NCBI GenBank assembly: GCA_964393545.1 | Contig: CAYMUB010000031.1 | Span: 1 to 22,088 of the forward strand | Reading direction: 5' to 3' | Length of the DNA stretch: 22,088 nt | DNA from: CAYMUB01 sp964393545 | Lineage (GTDB): Bacteria > Patescibacteriota > Microgenomatia > Daviesbacterales > UBA10151 | Shown: piece by piece, positions 6,594 through 13,745 of the stretch | Position numbering within the stretch: the stretch's first letter is position 1 | Layout of the letters: each line of letters starts with the position of its first letter | Program-made: the position numbers and the translations under genes | The notes under the pieces: model-generated | The model's database searches: none | Told to the model about the DNA's origin: nothing | The model's input: the letters and a program-made list of their open reading frames with translations, nothing else

Positions 6594-7018
6594 TAATTAT
6601 TAAACGCCCACTTATTACAGAAAAATCAATGAGACTGGCTCAAAATAATTTTTATACTTTTGAGGTAGATAAAAAAGCTACCAAAATACAAATTGCCAAA
6701 ATAGTAGCAGATAAATTTAATGTTAAGGTTTTAGCTGTTAATACCATGAATGTGAAGGGAGAAACCAAACAACAGAAGAGAGTAAGAAAGTCTTTCAAAT
6801 CTACAGGTTTTAAAAAAGCTATTGTCCAAATTGCTAAAAATCAAAAAATAGCTATATTTGAAACTCCTAAAGAAGAAGTGACAGTAACAACAGCCGAAGG
6901 TGAGCCAATTAAATTAAAAGAAAAGAAAGATATTTTTGGTAGAACAAAAGTCAGAGTAGAAAAAGGTGCAGTTGGGGCAGCTCCTACTACCCAAAGAAAG
7001 GTAATAACAGGTAAGTAA
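6590..7018 (+). CDS. rplW: 50S ribosomal protein L23 (uL23)
   Basis: L23 is located at the polypeptide tunnel exit and forms the docking site for trigger factor and SRP. The product is 142 aa against about 95-100 usually. The family start IIIKRPLITEKSMRLAQ is followed by YTFEVDKKATKIQIAKIVADKFNVKV and VNTMNVKGETK. After about residue 95 there is a basic extension (FETPKEEVTVTTAEGEP and onward) unlike the core. The start overlaps the rplD stop as ATGA. rplB begins 2 nt after its TAA. Confidence 0.95.
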   Translation: MIIIKRPLITEKSMRLAQNNFYTFEVDKKATKIQIAKIVADKFNVKVLAVNTMNVKGETKQQKRVRKSFKSTGFKKAIVQIAKNQKIAIFETPKEEVTVTTAEGEPIKLKEKKDIFGRTKVRVEKGAVGAAPTTQRKVITGK

Positions 7019-7019
7019 T

Positions 7020-7757
7020 ATGAGTAATTTGAAAGTGTTATTAAAAAAGCACTCAGGTAGATCTGCAGGTGGGATGGTAACAGTTAGACATCAAGGAGGA
7101 AGACACAAAAGATATTATAGAATGATTGATTTTAAGAGGGATAAGTTTGGCATAGTAGGAGAAGTTGTTGCCCTGGAATATGATCCAAATAGAAATGTGG
7201 AAATTGCCAAGATTAAATATTCAGATGGAGAATATAGATATATTCTGTCTCCTAAAAATTTAATTATAGGAAATAAAATTGTATCAGATGAGAAAGCAGA
7301 AATCAAAACCGGAAATGCTATGAAATTGAAAAATATTACTATTGGAACTTTGGTTCATAATGTCGAACTTACTCCAGGAAAAGGCGGACAGATTGGGCGA
7401 ACTGCCGGAGTAGGTTTGCAGCTTTTAGCAAAAGAGGCTGGTTTTGCCCATTTGAAATTTCCATCAGGTGAGGTTAGAATGATTCCCCAGGAAGCTTTAG
7501 CAACAGTAGGCATGTTAGGTAATGAGGAATTTAGACAAAGGGTAATAGGAAAAGCTGGCAGAACCCGTCATATGGGAATTAGACCATCAGTTCGTGGGGT
7601 TGCCCAAGATCCTGATTCTCATCCACATGGAGGAGGAGAAGGACGTTCTGGAATAGGTAGGAAGACACCGATGACTAAATATGGCAGACCAGCTGTTGGT
7701 AATACCAGGAATAAGAAAAAGAAATCAAGTAAATTTATTTTAAAAAGGAGAAAATAA
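7020..7757 (+). CDS. rplB: 50S ribosomal protein L2 (uL2), short N-terminus
   Basis: L2 binds 23S rRNA at the subunit interface and is needed for subunit joining and peptidyl transfer. The product is 245 aa against about 275. The protein opens directly at LKKHSGRSAGGMVTVRHQGG, so about 30 residues of the usual N-terminal arm are missing. rplW ends only 2 nt upstream, which leaves no room for them. The rest is typical: YDPNRN, SGEVRMI, and the functional histidine region DSHPHGGGEGRSGIGRK near residues 200-216, then a basic KKKKSSKFILKRRK end. The shorter arm may be normal for this lineage. Confidence 0.96.
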   Translation: MSNLKVLLKKHSGRSAGGMVTVRHQGGRHKRYYRMIDFKRDKFGIVGEVVALEYDPNRNVEIAKIKYSDGEYRYILSPKNLIIGNKIVSDEKAEIKTGNAMKLKNITIGTLVHNVELTPGKGGQIGRTAGVGLQLLAKEAGFAHLKFPSGEVRMIPQEALATVGMLGNEEFRQRVIGKAGRTRHMGIRPSVRGVAQDPDSHPHGGGEGRSGIGRKTPMTKYGRPAVGNTRNKKKKSSKFILKRRK

Positions 7758-7766
7758 ATAAGTCAT

Positions 7767-8051
7767 ATGTCTAGATCAACAAAAAAAGGACCATATATTG
7801 ATGCAAAATTACTAAAAAAAGTCATGATGCAAAAAAATGGAGTACAAAAAAATCCCATTAAAACTTGGGCCAGAAGATCACAAATTCCACCAGAATTTGT
7901 TGGTCATACTTTTTTAGTACATCAAGGTAAAAACTTTATAACTGTATTTATTTCTGAATCAATGGTTGGACACAGATTAGGAGAATTTGCCCCCACCAGA
8001 ATATTTAGAGGTCATGGGAAGGTGACTGAAAAGAGTACAGCAAAAACATAA
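7767..8051 (+). CDS. rpsS: 30S ribosomal protein S19 (uS19)
   Basis: S19 is part of the 30S head, near the A-site tRNA and the inter-subunit bridge. The 94 residues are of normal length. The signature begins MSRSTKKGPYIDAKLLKKV, with WARRSQIPPEFVGHTFLVHQGK in the middle and MVGHRLGEFAPTRIFRGHG near the C-terminus. An AAAAAGGAGAAAA stretch at the rplB end lies about 17 nt upstream. The gene follows rplB by 9 nt and precedes rplV by 1 nt. Confidence 0.97.
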   Translation: MSRSTKKGPYIDAKLLKKVMMQKNGVQKNPIKTWARRSQIPPEFVGHTFLVHQGKNFITVFISESMVGHRLGEFAPTRIFRGHGKVTEKSTAKT

Positions 8052-8052
8052 T

Positions 8053-8412
8053 ATGGACGTACAAACAATACAAAAATATATACATACCACTCCCCGGAAA
8101 TTGAGGTTAGTGGCTGATATGATCAGAAAAATGGGTCCCTTACAAGCCTTAGATATTTTACGAGTTACTCAAAAAGATGCTGCTAAGGATCTGAACAAAG
8201 CACTTGAAACAGTTTTAGCCAATGTACGTCAAGCAGGCATAGATACTTCTAAAGTAGTTTTTAAAAAAATTGAGATTGATGAAAGTGTGGTAATGCGTAG
8301 GTTCCATGCCGGAACAAGAGGAAGAGTTAAACCATATAAAAGAAGAATGAGCCATATTAAAATCGTCCTAACAGATGGGGCGATTCAAAAGGAGGTTAAT
8401 CAAAATGGGTAA
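8053..8412 (+). CDS. rplV: 50S ribosomal protein L22 (uL22)
   Basis: L22 spans the 50S subunit, and its beta-hairpin lines the exit tunnel. The product is 119 aa. Recognisable parts are TTPRKLRLVADMIRKM (about residues 12-27), ANVRQAGID, and the C-terminal hairpin region VMRRFHAGTRGRVKPYKRRMSHI. The TAA overlaps the rpsC start region by 8 nt, and the last codons include AAAAGGAGG, the ribosome-binding site of rpsC. Confidence 0.96.
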   Translation: MDVQTIQKYIHTTPRKLRLVADMIRKMGPLQALDILRVTQKDAAKDLNKALETVLANVRQAGIDTSKVVFKKIEIDESVVMRRFHAGTRGRVKPYKRRMSHIKIVLTDGAIQKEVNQNG

Positions 8413-9046
8413 AAAGATTCATCCAATTGGTTTTAGAATGGGTATTGGTGCAACATGGAAATCACGTTGGTATGCCAAAGGTGCAAAATATAAACAATTC
8501 CTGATACAAGATTTACAAATTAGAGATTTATTGATGAAAAAGCTCAGACCAGCAGGTATTAATTCTGTAGAAATAGAAAGAGCTGTAAATAAATTGAAGG
8601 TGATTATCTTTGTTTCCCGTCCGGGAGTTTTAATTGGTAGGGGTGGTAGTGGTTTAACTGAGGTGAAAAAGTTTCTACTCTCAGAGCTTAAGATTAAGGA
8701 TGAAAATAGTTTAGAAATTGCGCCAATGGAACTAAAATCTGCAGATTTGTCAGCATATTTGATTGCTCAGTCTGTGGCTGAACAACTGGCAAAAAGACTG
8801 CCAGCTCAAAGAGTCATGAATCAGGTAATAGATCGGGTTATGAGATCTGGAGCAAAAGGAGTAAGGGTTGTTTTATCAGGTAGAATTGGTGGTGCTGAAA
8901 TTGCCAGACGTGAATGGAAAGCATCAGGAACAATGCCTTTGCATACTTTAAGAGCAAATATAGATTTCTCAATCTATCCAGCTTTAACTAAATCTGGATA
9001 TGTGGGAGTAAAAGTTTGGATTAATAAAGGGGAGGTTGAAATTTAA
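8405..9046 (+). CDS. rpsC: 30S ribosomal protein S3 (uS3)
   Basis: S3 lies at the mRNA entry channel of the 30S subunit and contributes to helicase activity. The start chosen is ATG 8405 (MGKKIHPIGFRMGIG), because AAAAGGAGG ends 9 nt upstream and the family begins here. An in-frame earlier codon at 8375 is rejected. The product is 213 aa. It has a KH domain with VLIGRGGSGLTEV (the GxxG loop, near residues 76-88) and a C-terminal domain with GVRVVLSGRIGGAEIAR and GYVGVKVWINKGE. The stop overlaps rplP as TAATG. Confidence 0.97.
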   Translation: MGKKIHPIGFRMGIGATWKSRWYAKGAKYKQFLIQDLQIRDLLMKKLRPAGINSVEIERAVNKLKVIIFVSRPGVLIGRGGSGLTEVKKFLLSELKIKDENSLEIAPMELKSADLSAYLIAQSVAEQLAKRLPAQRVMNQVIDRVMRSGAKGVRVVLSGRIGGAEIARREWKASGTMPLHTLRANIDFSIYPALTKSGYVGVKVWINKGEVEI

Positions 9047-9459
9047 TGGCACTCTTGCAACCAAAACGAACAAAACATCGAAAAATGTTTAAAGGAAAAA
9101 GAACAGGAGTTGCCACCCGCGGTAATACTTTGGCATTTGGAACCTTTGGATTAAAAGCTATGGAGGCAGGCTGGATTAGTGCTAGACAAATTGAATCAGC
9201 AAGAAGAGCAATGGCAAATTATACTCAAAGAGGTGGACGTATCTGGATTAGAATTTTCCCAGATAAACCAATTACTAAGCATCCAGCAGAATCTAGAATG
9301 GGATCTGGAAAAGGTGATGTAGAAGGGTATGTAGCAGTTATAAAACCAGGACAATTAATTTTTGAAATAGGAGCAGTTACAGAAACTATTGCTCAAGAAG
9401 CTTTTAGGTTGGCTTCACATAAACTGCCACTTGGTACTAAGTTTGTAATTAAGGTTTAA
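9046..9459 (+). CDS. rplP: 50S ribosomal protein L16 (uL16)
   Basis: L16 is a late-assembling protein that organises the A-site and central protuberance of the 50S. The product is 137 aa, the normal length. The signature begins ALLQPKRTKHRKMFKGKRTG, then LAFGTFGLKAMEAGWI, RRAMANYTQRGGRIWIRIFP (about residues 47-66), DKPITKHPAESRMGSGKG, and the final KLPLGTKFVIKV. It starts on the last base of the rpsC stop, with GGGGAGG about 12 nt upstream inside rpsC, consistent with coupling. Confidence 0.97.
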   Translation: MALLQPKRTKHRKMFKGKRTGVATRGNTLAFGTFGLKAMEAGWISARQIESARRAMANYTQRGGRIWIRIFPDKPITKHPAESRMGSGKGDVEGYVAVIKPGQLIFEIGAVTETIAQEAFRLASHKLPLGTKFVIKV

Positions 9460-9463
9460 GAAT

Positions 9464-9700
9464 ATGAAAAAAAATGATTTTGTGCAGATTAAAAAACTAG
9501 AGATAAAAGAATTAAAAGAGAAAGTTAAAGCTGTCAAAAAAGAAATAGCTGATTTGACATTAGATAAAAATATGAAAAAATTGAAGGATTTAAGAATGAT
9601 TTCTAAAAAAAGAAAAGACATTGCCCAAATACTTACTGTAATAAGACAAAGAGAGCTTTTAGCAAAGCTTGAACCAAAAACGGAGGTAGTAAAAAAATGA
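9464..9700 (+). CDS. rpmC: 50S ribosomal protein L29 (uL29)
   Basis: L29 is a small helical hairpin protein at the tunnel exit, adjacent to L23. The product is 78 aa, Lys-rich and helical. It has a recognisable ELKEKVKAVKKEIADL first helix and a KKRKDIAQILTVIRQREL second helix, the usual L29 end-helix pattern. The family is poorly conserved, so the position between rplP and rpsQ adds much of the confidence. Its TGA overlaps the rpsQ ATG as ATGA. CGGAGG near its 3' end can serve as ribosome-binding site for rpsQ. Confidence 0.92.
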   Translation: MKKNDFVQIKKLEIKELKEKVKAVKKEIADLTLDKNMKKLKDLRMISKKRKDIAQILTVIRQRELLAKLEPKTEVVKK

Positions 9701-10110
9701 TTGGCCGAGTTGTATCAACAAAATTAAAAAATACAGCAACCATTTTGGTAGAAAGAATGGCAAAACATCCTTTGTATAAAAAAACTTATATCCAAAGTAA
9801 AAAATACTTAGTTGATGATCGAACTGGAGTAAAGCTTGGAGATATAGTTGAGTTTGTCAACTGTAAACCAGTATCAAAAAATAAGCACTGGAGGATTACA
9901 GAAATCTTAGGTAAAAACTTTGCAGAAATTGCTAAAGGAGAACTAAAGAAAGAAGCAGAAAGTTTAATCTCTGAGGTTATGCCTGTCTCGCCTGACGCGA
10001 GTCAAGGTGGGTCTGAGGAAAAGGCAAGTGAACAGGGTACAGGGGACAGTGCGCAGCCAGAAGAAACTAAAGAAAAATTAAGTAAACGAGTAAAGAAAGG
10101 GGTTAAGTAA
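9697..10110 (+). CDS. rpsQ: 30S ribosomal protein S17 (uS17) with long tail
   Basis: S17 is a primary 16S rRNA binding OB-fold protein. The core of about 85 residues shows MIGRVVSTKLKNTATILVER, HPLYKKTYIQSKKYLVDD, GDIVEFVNCKPVSKNKHWRI and EILGK. The protein is 137 aa. The last 50 residues are a low-complexity Ser/Glu/Lys/Gly tail not found in the usual family. Part of the tail (SPDASQGG) is encoded by a GC-rich palindrome. It begins as an ATGA overlap with rpmC and ends 1 nt before rplN. Confidence 0.95.
   Translation: MIGRVVSTKLKNTATILVERMAKHPLYKKTYIQSKKYLVDDRTGVKLGDIVEFVNCKPVSKNKHWRITEILGKNFAEIAKGELKKEAESLISEVMPVSPDASQGGSEEKASEQGTGDSAQPEETKEKLSKRVKKGVK
9987..10011 (+). repeat. GC-rich palindrome translated in the S17 tail
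   Basis: CTCGCCTGAC (9987-9996) pairs with GTCaAGGTGGG (10001-10011), using one bulged A and two G-U pairs, over a GCGA (GNRA) tetraloop. It lies in frame in rpsQ and encodes SPDASQGG. Its GC content and codons (TCG, GAC, GCG) contrast with the A-rich surroundings, which suggests an inserted palindromic element. Confidence 0.6.
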
Positions 10111-10111
10111 T

Positions 10112-10480
10112 ATGGTTCAGCATAGAACAAGATTAATAGTTGCAGATAATAGCGGAGCAAAATCTTTAATGGTTATTCAACCACTTGGTGGTTCTGGTAA
10201 AAGAAAAGCTACCTTAGCTCAGGTAGTGGTGGGGGTAGTTAAAGGAGCAAATCCTAATGGTCAGGTAAAAAATCACGAGGTGGTAAGAATAGTAATTGTC
10301 AGATGTAAAAAAGAATTGAGAAGAGATGATGGCTCTTACATAAAGTTTGATGATAATGCAGGGGTAGTTGTTGATAATGATGGAAATTTAAGATCAACTA
10401 GAATTTTTGGTCCAATAGCCAGAGAAGTTAGAGATGCAGGATTTTCAAAGATTGTTTCTTTAGCACAGGAGGTTTGGTAA
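10112..10480 (+). CDS. rplN: 50S ribosomal protein L14 (uL14)
   Basis: L14 is a 50S interface protein forming bridge B8 with the 30S, and the binding site of silencing factor RsfS. The 122 residues are exactly the usual length. Motifs are MVQHRTRLIVADNSGAKSLM, VVVGVVKGANPNGQVKNHEVV, DDGSYIKFDDNAGVVVDNDG and RIFGPIAREVRDAGFSKIVS. It starts 1 nt after rpsQ. The codons for its last residues include AGGAGG, the apparent ribosome-binding site of rplX. Confidence 0.98.
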   Translation: MVQHRTRLIVADNSGAKSLMVIQPLGGSGKRKATLAQVVVGVVKGANPNGQVKNHEVVRIVIVRCKKELRRDDGSYIKFDDNAGVVVDNDGNLRSTRIFGPIAREVRDAGFSKIVSLAQEVW

Positions 10481-10488
10481 TTAAAACT

Positions 10489-10794
10489 ATGAAAATAAAA
10501 AAAGGTGATAAAGTCAAAATCTTGTTAGGTAAAGATCGTGGCAAAGAAGGAACAGTAGAATATGTTAAAGGAAAAGATGAAAGAGTATTTGTATCAGGAG
10601 TAAATATGTTCAAAAAGCATGTCAAAAAGATCCAAAATATGGAAGGTGGAATTGTCGATATTCCTAAGTCTTTGGATGTCTCAAACGTTGGATTGATTTG
10701 TCCTAATTGTAAAAAAGTAACCAGGATAGGTTTTAAACAAGTCGGTAAAGAGAAATTAAGAATTTGCAAAAAATGCCAAAAGGAGATTAAATGA
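10489..10794 (+). CDS. rplX: 50S ribosomal protein L24 (uL24) with zinc-ribbon tail
   Basis: L24 is a KOW-domain assembly initiator near the tunnel exit. The chosen ATG at 10489 gives MKIKKGDKVKILLGKDRGKE, which matches the family start. The product is 101 aa. The KOW motif is followed by NMFKKHVKK and a C-terminal four-Cys ribbon, CPNC-x16-CKKC, likely binding zinc. The start is uncertain. AGGAGG at 10467-10472 is 16 nt from this ATG. It is 1 nt from an in-frame TTG (10474) and 7 nt from an in-frame ATT (10480). The TGA overlaps the rplE ATG. Confidence 0.94.
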   Translation: MKIKKGDKVKILLGKDRGKEGTVEYVKGKDERVFVSGVNMFKKHVKKIQNMEGGIVDIPKSLDVSNVGLICPNCKKVTRIGFKQVGKEKLRICKKCQKEIK

Positions 10795-11330
10795 ATCGAT
10801 TGAAAGAAAAACATATAACAGAAATACAACCTAAACTTAAACAAGAATTGGGTTTGAAAAATAATTTAGCTGTACCAAAGATCAGTAAAATTGTTATTAG
10901 TATTGGTTTGGGGGAAGCTAAAGAAAATGCCTCAGTTTTAGAAAAAGCTAAAGTTTATCTGTCTGCTTTAGCAGGACAAACACCAGTGATAACCTACGCC
11001 AAAAAATCTATTGCAACTTTTAAAGTTACAAAAGGTCAACCAATAGGAATGATGGTAACTTTACGGGGTGATAGAATGTATGCTTTCTTGGATAAATTTA
11101 TTAGTGTTGTTTTACCAAAGGTAAGAGATTTTAAAGGTTTATCCCCTGATTCTTTTGATAATAGTGGAAATCTAAACATTGGATTAAGAGAGCAAACTAT
11201 ATTTCCAGAAGTAAATTATAAGACAGTTGATAAAACAAGAGGAATGGCTGTTACGATTACAACCACTGCTAAAGAAAAAGCAACTGGTAAAAAACTTTTA
11301 GAGTATTTAGGAATACCTTTTAGGAGTTAA
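10791..11330 (+). CDS. rplE: 50S ribosomal protein L5 (uL5)
   Basis: L5 binds 5S rRNA and contacts P-site tRNA in the central protuberance. The 179 residues are of normal length. The sequence has VPKISKIVISIGLGEA (about residues 28-43), ALAGQTPVITYAKKSIATFK, and GLREQTIFPEVNYKTVDKTRGMAVTITTTA near the C-terminus, all family signatures. The start overlaps rplX as ATGA, and AAAAGGAG precedes it. It is followed by the short zinc-type S14 gene after 3 nt. Confidence 0.97.
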   Translation: MNRLKEKHITEIQPKLKQELGLKNNLAVPKISKIVISIGLGEAKENASVLEKAKVYLSALAGQTPVITYAKKSIATFKVTKGQPIGMMVTLRGDRMYAFLDKFISVVLPKVRDFKGLSPDSFDNSGNLNIGLREQTIFPEVNYKTVDKTRGMAVTITTTAKEKATGKKLLEYLGIPFRS

Positions 11331-11333
11331 ATT

Positions 11334-11513
11334 ATGGCAAAAGTATCAAATATTGTTAAAAAGAAATTTAAATTTGAAGTTCAAAGGAAAAGTAGATGCT
11401 TACGTTGTGGAAGAGTACGTGCATATATTCGCAAGTTTGGTTTATGTAGACTTTGTTTTAGAGAGTTGGCACATCAAGGTTTACTCCCTGGTGTGAAGAA
11501 AGCGAGTTGGTAA
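11334..11513 (+). CDS. rpsZ: 30S ribosomal protein S14, zinc-binding type (uS14)
   Basis: A short gene of 59 residues, starting MAKVSNIVKKKFKFEVQRKS. S14 sits in the 30S head, contacting S3 and S10. It shows the zinc knuckle CLRC (about residues 23-26) paired with CRLC (about 38-41), separated by GRVRAYIRKFGL, and ends LPGVKKASW, which is the canonical type Z ending. The length is that of the ~60-residue zinc form, not the ~100-residue form. It begins 3 nt after rplE (TAAATTATG), and its TAA is 1 nt from the rpsH ATG. Confidence 0.97.
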   Translation: MAKVSNIVKKKFKFEVQRKSRCLRCGRVRAYIRKFGLCRLCFRELAHQGLLPGVKKASW

Positions 11514-11514
11514 T

Positions 11515-11889
11515 ATGGATCCAGTAGCAGATGCATTAATTAGAATAAAAAATGGTTATCACGTAGGTAGACAATCTGTTTCAATCAGATATTCTAAACT
11601 GATCTTTAAACTGATGGAGCTATTACAAAATGAAGGTTATGTCGGAGAAGCAAAGCAAAAGGGCCAAGAGATAGAAGTTTCACTAAAATATGATGCTAGA
11701 AAACCAGCTATTAGTGGAATCAAAAGAGTTTCTAAACCTTCACAAAGAATCTATAAAGGGGTATCCAGTCTACCCTTTGTATTAAATGGTTTAGGTGTAG
11801 CAATTGTTTCCACACCCTTAGGACTGATGACTGACAGAAAAGCTAGAAAATTAAAAGTAGGAGGCGAGGTTTTAGCCCTTGTTTGGTAA
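11515..11889 (+). CDS. rpsH: 30S ribosomal protein S8 (uS8)
   Basis: S8 binds helix 21 of 16S rRNA and is the spc-operon repressor in E. coli. The product is 124 aa. Motifs are MDPVADALIRIKNGY at the N-terminus, SKLIFKLMELLQNEGYVG, KRVSKPSQRIYKG in the linker, and GLGVAIVSTPLGLMTDRKAR with GGEVLALVW at the end. All are in the expected order and length. No S8-binding-like operator was identified in the upstream sequence. Confidence 0.97.
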   Translation: MDPVADALIRIKNGYHVGRQSVSIRYSKLIFKLMELLQNEGYVGEAKQKGQEIEVSLKYDARKPAISGIKRVSKPSQRIYKGVSSLPFVLNGLGVAIVSTPLGLMTDRKARKLKVGGEVLALVW

Positions 11890-11892
11890 AGT

Positions 11893-12459
11893 ATGAGCAG
11901 AATAGGTGACCAACCCATTTTAATACCATCAGGCGTAACTGTTGAAAAACAAGACAGATTAGTTTCTGTTAGCGGTCCAAAAGGTAAGTTGGAATTAACT
12001 TTAAATCCAGCAATTAATATAGAAATTGAAGGACAAAATATAATTGTTAAAAGAAAAGATAATCAAAAAAAGGTGAAATCTTTACACGGTTTAGTTAGAA
12101 GTTTGCTTTCAAATATGATTACTGGAGTAACCGAAGGATGGTCTAAATCTTTAGAACTGGTGGGGGTAGGATTTAGGGCAGAAGTTTCTGGAGACAAGTT
12201 AATTTTAAATGTTGGTTACTCTCATCCAGTAGAAGTTTTAGCTATGGAAGGAATAAATTTTGAGGTAACAGATGCTACCAAGATAAAAGTATCAGGAATA
12301 GATAAACAGTTGGTTGGACAGATATCAGCAAATTTGAAAAAAGTAAGAGTACCAGATGTTTATAAGGGTAAAGGTATTAGATATAGCGGTGAGTATATTA
12401 GAAAGAAAGTAGGAAAAAGTGCTAAAGTAGGAGTGGCTGGAGCAGCCGGAGCTAAATAA
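11893..12459 (+). CDS. rplF: 50S ribosomal protein L6 (uL6)
   Basis: L6 is a two-domain 50S protein near the sarcin-ricin loop and the factor-binding site. The product is 188 aa. The N-terminus MSRIGDQPILIPSGVTVEKQ and SGPKGKLELTLNP are typical. The second domain has GVTEGWSKSLELVGVGFRAE and the C-terminal signature PDVYKGKGIRYSGEYIRKKVGK (about residues 155-176). A short Ala/Gly-rich end (VGVAGAAGAK) follows. The gene is 3 nt after rpsH and 1 nt before rplR. Confidence 0.97.
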   Translation: MSRIGDQPILIPSGVTVEKQDRLVSVSGPKGKLELTLNPAINIEIEGQNIIVKRKDNQKKVKSLHGLVRSLLSNMITGVTEGWSKSLELVGVGFRAEVSGDKLILNVGYSHPVEVLAMEGINFEVTDATKIKVSGIDKQLVGQISANLKKVRVPDVYKGKGIRYSGEYIRKKVGKSAKVGVAGAAGAK

Positions 12460-12460
12460 T

Positions 12461-12796
12461 ATGAAAAAAGTCCTAAGAGAAAAAAAGCATCTAAAAATAA
12501 GGAAAAAGGCTATTGGTACTAAGGATAAGCCCAGGTTAGCTGTGTTTAGATCCAGTCAACATATTTATGGTCAGGTAATTGATGATAGCACTGGTAAGAC
12601 CATAGTTTCATCATCTGATGTTAAAATGGATAAAGCAAGCAAGCTGAAAAAAGCTTATCTAGTAGGTAAAGAATTGGCAGAAAAAGCAATCAAAGCTAAG
12701 ATCAAGACTGTAGTGTTTGATAGAGGTGGATTTTTATATAAAGGGAGAATAGCAGAAGTTGGTAAAGGAGCAAGAGAGGGAGGATTAAAATTTTAA
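12461..12796 (+). CDS. rplR: 50S ribosomal protein L18 (uL18)
   Basis: L18 binds 5S rRNA in the central protuberance. The product is 111 aa, slightly short of the usual ~118. Family features are KPRLAVFRSSQHIYGQVIDD (about residues 23-42), the LVGKELAEKAIKAKIKTVVF segment and the end FDRGGFLYKGRIAEVGKGAREGGLKF. The spacing is 1 nt from rplF and 5 nt to rpsE. Confidence 0.97.
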   Translation: MKKVLREKKHLKIRKKAIGTKDKPRLAVFRSSQHIYGQVIDDSTGKTIVSSSDVKMDKASKLKKAYLVGKELAEKAIKAKIKTVVFDRGGFLYKGRIAEVGKGAREGGLKF

Positions 12797-12801
12797 ATAA
12801 C

Positions 12802-13308
12802 ATGGATAATCGGAATAATAGAAGAAATCAAAATAGAAATACTCAACAACCTGAGTCAGAATTCTTTGAAAGAGTAGTGCAAGTAAATCGGGTTTCTAAA
12901 AAAACTCAGGGTGGGGATAAACGATCCCTATCTGTACTGGTGGTAGTAGGTGATAAAAAAGGTAAAGTAGGGGTTGGTTTGGGAAAAGCAACTGAAGTGC
13001 AATCAGCTGTTAGAAAAGCAACAACTTATGCTAAGAAACACTTAATTGGAGTAGTCTTAAATGGTAGAACTATTCCCCACCCTGTTTTAGTAAAATTTGG
13101 AGCAGCCAGAGTTTTACTAAAACCTGCACCTGTTGGAACAGGGGTTATTGCTGGTGGAGCAGTTAGGGTGGTAGTTGAGGCTGCAGGAATCCATGATATT
13201 GTTTCCAAATCTTTAGGTACTGAGAATAAAGCTTCAAACGTTTATGCAACAATGCAAGCTCTTGCTCAACTCAGACCAGTTAAAAGAAATGAAAGGATTC
13301 AAAAATAA
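12802..13308 (+). CDS. rpsE: 30S ribosomal protein S5 (uS5)
   Basis: S5 is a 30S protein at the decoding region and mRNA entry, important for fidelity. The product is 168 aa. An Asn/Arg/Gln-rich N-terminal leader (NRNNRRNQNRNTQQ) precedes the dsRBD-like domain with FFERVVQVNRVSKKTQGG (about residues 21-38), VGVGLGKATEVQSAVRKA, and GTGVIAGGAVRVVVEAAGI. The TAA shares its last base with the rplO ATG. rpmD (uL30) would normally lie between rpsE and rplO, but there is no space for it. Confidence 0.97.
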   Translation: MDNRNNRRNQNRNTQQPESEFFERVVQVNRVSKKTQGGDKRSLSVLVVVGDKKGKVGVGLGKATEVQSAVRKATTYAKKHLIGVVLNGRTIPHPVLVKFGAARVLLKPAPVGTGVIAGGAVRVVVEAAGIHDIVSKSLGTENKASNVYATMQALAQLRPVKRNERIQK

Positions 13309-13745
13309 TGAGACTAGATCAATTAATGAAGATTAAAAGTAGGAGTAGAAAAAGAGTAGGTAGAGGTATTGGTTCTGGTTTAGGAAAAACTGCTGGACGC
13401 GGAACTAAAGGTCAAAAAGCCCGGGGTACTATCCCAGTTGGTTTTTCTGGAGCAGGATTACCTACTTATAAAAGGCTTCCTCTAAGACGGGGTTTAGGAA
13501 ACAGCCCTGTATCAACAAAACCAAAAATTATTCAGCTAAGTAAATTAAATGTTTTCAAAGCAAATGCAGTTGTTGATCTAGAACAACTTTTAAAGCTAAA
13601 CTTGATTAGTAAAAGAGATGTTAAAAAAGGAATAAAGATTCTAGCAGATGAGGGATTAACTGTATCTTTGAGGGTAAAATTGCCAGTATCTAAGAAAGCT
13701 AAAGAAAAGATTGAGGGTCTTGGTGGAAAGGTTGAGTATGCCTGA
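13308..13745 (+). CDS. rplO: 50S ribosomal protein L15 (uL15)
   Basis: L15 is a late-assembly 50S protein whose extended N-terminus threads through 23S rRNA. The product is 145 aa. The Gly/Arg-rich arm has KRVGRGIGSGLGKTAGRGTK (about residues 15-34), then GQKARGTIPVGFSGAGLPTYKRLP, and the C-terminal globular domain has KKGIKILADEGLTVSLRVKL. It directly follows rpsE (TAATG), showing the rpmD deletion typical of CPR. Its TGA overlaps secY by 8 nt. Confidence 0.97.
   Translation: MRLDQLMKIKSRSRKRVGRGIGSGLGKTAGRGTKGQKARGTIPVGFSGAGLPTYKRLPLRRGLGNSPVSTKPKIIQLSKLNVFKANAVVDLEQLLKLNLISKRDVKKGIKILADEGLTVSLRVKLPVSKKAKEKIEGLGGKVEYA

Noticed and set aside
6590..13745. Recoding of UGA as Gly, as in Gracilibacteria and SR1
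   Set aside because: UGA ends rplD, rpmC, rplX, rplO and rplQ at family-appropriate positions, and no in-frame UGA is needed inside any gene.
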